From: Eulemur rufifrons
Lineage: Eukaryota; Chordata; Mammalia; Primates; Lemuridae
Reading direction: 5' to 3'
DNA length: 64,000 nt
Assembly (NCBI RefSeq): GCF_041146395.1
Contig: NC_090989.1
Span: forward strand, 46,092,501-46,156,500
The notes below the pieces were generated by a model. The model did not search any database. It was not told the origin of the DNA and worked only from the letters and a program-made list of their open reading frames with translations. Positions 61,720-64,000 of this stretch are shown one piece after another (within the stretch, counting starts at the first letter, position 1; the number at the start of each line of letters is the position of its first letter). Made by a program: the position numbers and the translations under genes.

Positions 61720-64000
61720 TTGCCAAGAAGACATCTGTGTTCACCAAGTAGTCAAGTACTTTTCCAAAAAAGTACTCCTTATTTCACTTTGGGCAAGAGT
61801 CAGTTTGATGGAAGGGACCTATACAAAAACATAAGTCATATCCATAAGAAACTAAACTATTCGTGAAAAACAAATGGCCAGAATTTATGACAGAATGGAG
61901 GTTGCGTAGTTCCTTTTTTCTGTTTCTCCACAAGTCAACATGCTCAAAGCAGTTTATCTTTGCAGGACCCTCAACCTGCTGTAAAATGTGGGACCTATCC
62001 TCCTCAACCCTGCTAGGAGGAGAGCATTACCATTCACAATTAACTCCCTATCTACAATGGGAAGCTTGACTTTTCTGGTTTTCTTTCTTTCCTAGTCTTT
62101 CTCTTCCCTCCCCCATCATATTGCTCTTGTCTTCTTCCTCTACTTTTCTAATTCTTCATCCTTGTGCTTTTGTGAACTGGTTGGTGAAAGCCTGGAAAAA
62201 CTGGGTGTTACTCTCTTCTTTTTTCAACTCCTGGCAACAATGCTGGAGAGAAAGGAGAGAAAAGGAGAGGATGAGATCAAAAAAGAAAGAATGAAAATGA
62301 GAATCAATGAGAGCTTATCAGTATGTGAGTGCAGGTATGTATGAGTTTTTAGAGACTGTGTGACTGTTTAGAGACTCATCAGGGTTTGGAGGTGCTTTTA
62401 TTTTGGTGTATATGTTAAGTGCATGGGCAGAGGCAGTAAGGTATAAAATTGGGTAGGATGAAATGATGGGTGAATAAAAGTGTAGAACTGATCTTTATTT
62501 GAATTTACTTATTAAATCCCTATCGTGTGTGACAAGATCACAGTGCTGAGGATACCAAAATGAGCCAGCTGGGGCCCCTGCTCTAAAGGGACTCATCTCA
62601 CACCATTCTTTGTGTCCTCTCCAACCCACTGGCACTCACCCCACACAGTTGAGCATGATCCCACGCTCCCTTTACAGAGGTTACCCTCAGTTTCCTGTAT
62701 GTCAGCCTGGCCTCCATGACGATGGAGGAGAGGGAGGCTTTCAACTCCCTCTGTGTAATCCCAGAGCACGTAAATCCATGCTGGGCACAGAGGTGTTCAA
62801 GTTGATAAAAACGTACCGACTTGGACACAGCAGTATCTTTCCCAGCCTGCAGTAAGGCATTCCTAATGAAGGCTGGATTTTCATCTGGTTTGTTTCTTGG
62901 TACAGGCTTTATTAACCAAATGTTAATAAAAGAAAACCAGCTTCAGACAGCTGCTGGTGGTTTTCCTTTGCAATATGTCCAACAGAATCCCACAGTGCCA
63001 CAGCCTGTGGTTGTCAACATTTTTGTCTCTGGATATTCATAAATGATAGGGCTGCAGAGCAGATTTCTGCTGGTTTCTCTACTGGGTGAGACAGGGAAGC
63101 CCGTGTCTGAGAAGGGGGCTTCTCAGAGCCGGGGAGTCACTCAGGCACTCAGCCCTGTGCCCCTTTCATCAGCACTGGCTCATGATTCCACCACTAAGTC
63201 AGCTTTGGTTTGGCAAATAGAGCATGGTCCTTTGAAGTCTTTATCGCTAACAAGTAGGTTCCTAAAAACTTCATTCTCCTTTTACCTGGTTACAGTGTCA
63301 ATATTTCAATGGCTTTTCTTAACTAAATTCATTTTCCGGTAAGTCATGGCCTCTTTTTTAAAATATCCACTCCTGCTCCCCCACTTCCTTAAAATGGCTA
63401 TCTGGTAAAATGATTAGAAAAGAAGGAGGTGAAATTATAAGATTTGGATTGCGGTGACTCAGAGAGCAGCAAGAGCAAGTCATTTAGAAGGGGGAAAAAA
63501 AACTTCCCTGCAAAGGGTCAGGCTTGTACAATATCCCCATTCTAATCCTGTGGCGGTCATGAAATGATTCAGAGCTACTCTGACAAATGTAGGAACTCTT
63601 CAAAGTCTGGGGAGTGAAATATTGTCTAATAATGAATCTTCCTTTTTTGATTAGTGTGGAGTCTGTATCCTGCTTCCAGAGGCAGGATTCAGTTTTCTTA
63701 TTCATTTTCACCACAGTTGGAATGGAAAAACTGAAGTCATTGCTTTAATGGCAAGAAACAACTTGTGGCGGGCAGAGCCAGCTGTCAGTACAGACAGCAC
63801 AGGCAGGGGCGCCTTTTGCTCCTTTTCTGTATGGAAAGAGCTTCACTCGACTGAAACATGATTTTTAATGCAGGCTAACGTTGTCATAATAACATACTCT
63901 GTTGATTCTTTTCTTTTTTTATGTATAAGGATTTCTCAGTTTCTTGTTTATAATCGACATCTATGTACTGGCCATAAAAATGTATCCTGTGTCTAAGGTC
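61720..64000. other. Intergenic right end
   Basis: An L2 piece lies at about 62490-62600 ('gtgctgaggataccaaaatg', 'ctgctctaaagggactc'). The remaining sequence has no repeat or exon that I can name. In human TBC1D23 follows TMEM30C, but I see no exon of it. Confidence 0.45.

Noticed and set aside
62160..63342. Several short frames near the right end as possible exons of the next gene
   Set aside because: No splice-bounded segment there shows similarity to TBC1D23 or another protein I know.

Overview
The window is primate nuclear DNA, most likely from a strepsirrhine (lemur or loris group). The evidence is a set of 7SL-derived Alu elements, four of which carry a long A/T-rich middle linker that I know from strepsirrhine rather than monkey or ape Alus. 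A 3' end of a LINE-1 of strepsirrhine type is also present, together with the usual mammalian fossils (L1, L2, MIR, MaLR LTRs, hAT and Tigger transposons). There is no prokaryotic or viral gene content.

Two protein genes lie head to tail on the + strand. CMSS1 (a nucleolar small-subunit processome protein with a decayed DEAD-box-like fold) enters from the left without its first exon. Its remaining nine coding exons run from 6623 to 34580, and a poly(A) signal follows at 34770. About 5 kb further on, TMEM30C (CDC50C, a beta subunit of P4-ATPase lipid flippases) is complete: seven coding exons from 39670 to 59462 join in phase to give 355 residues with no frame break. The human copy of TMEM30C is annotated as a pseudogene, so an intact copy here is the main gene-level result. 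All exon junctions were read by eye from AG/GT sites, codon phase and family similarity.

Layout: 1-6622, CMSS1 upstream intron with L1, MIR, Tigger and Alu. 6623-34580, CMSS1 exons and introns, with nested L1/MaLR at 11.6-12.7 kb, L2 and L1 with a small mariner-like MITE at 24.6-25.9 kb, and Alu and MIR copies. 34.8-39.67 kb, intergenic, with L1, MIR, MER5A-like and Alu. 39.67-59.46 kb, TMEM30C. Intron 2 of this gene holds a 546-bp element with terminal inverted repeats and a target duplication. Intron 5 holds a decayed minus-strand hAT transposase (49.5-51.5 kb) split by Alu insertions. Intron 6 starts with a possible alternative C-terminus and poly(A) signal. 59.5-64 kb, intergenic, with MLT1 and other old repeats and no exon that I can recognise.

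Nearly all other open frames in the window lie in repeats or are short chance frames. Repeat families were named from memory of their consensus sequences and no database was searched, so subfamily names are approximate.
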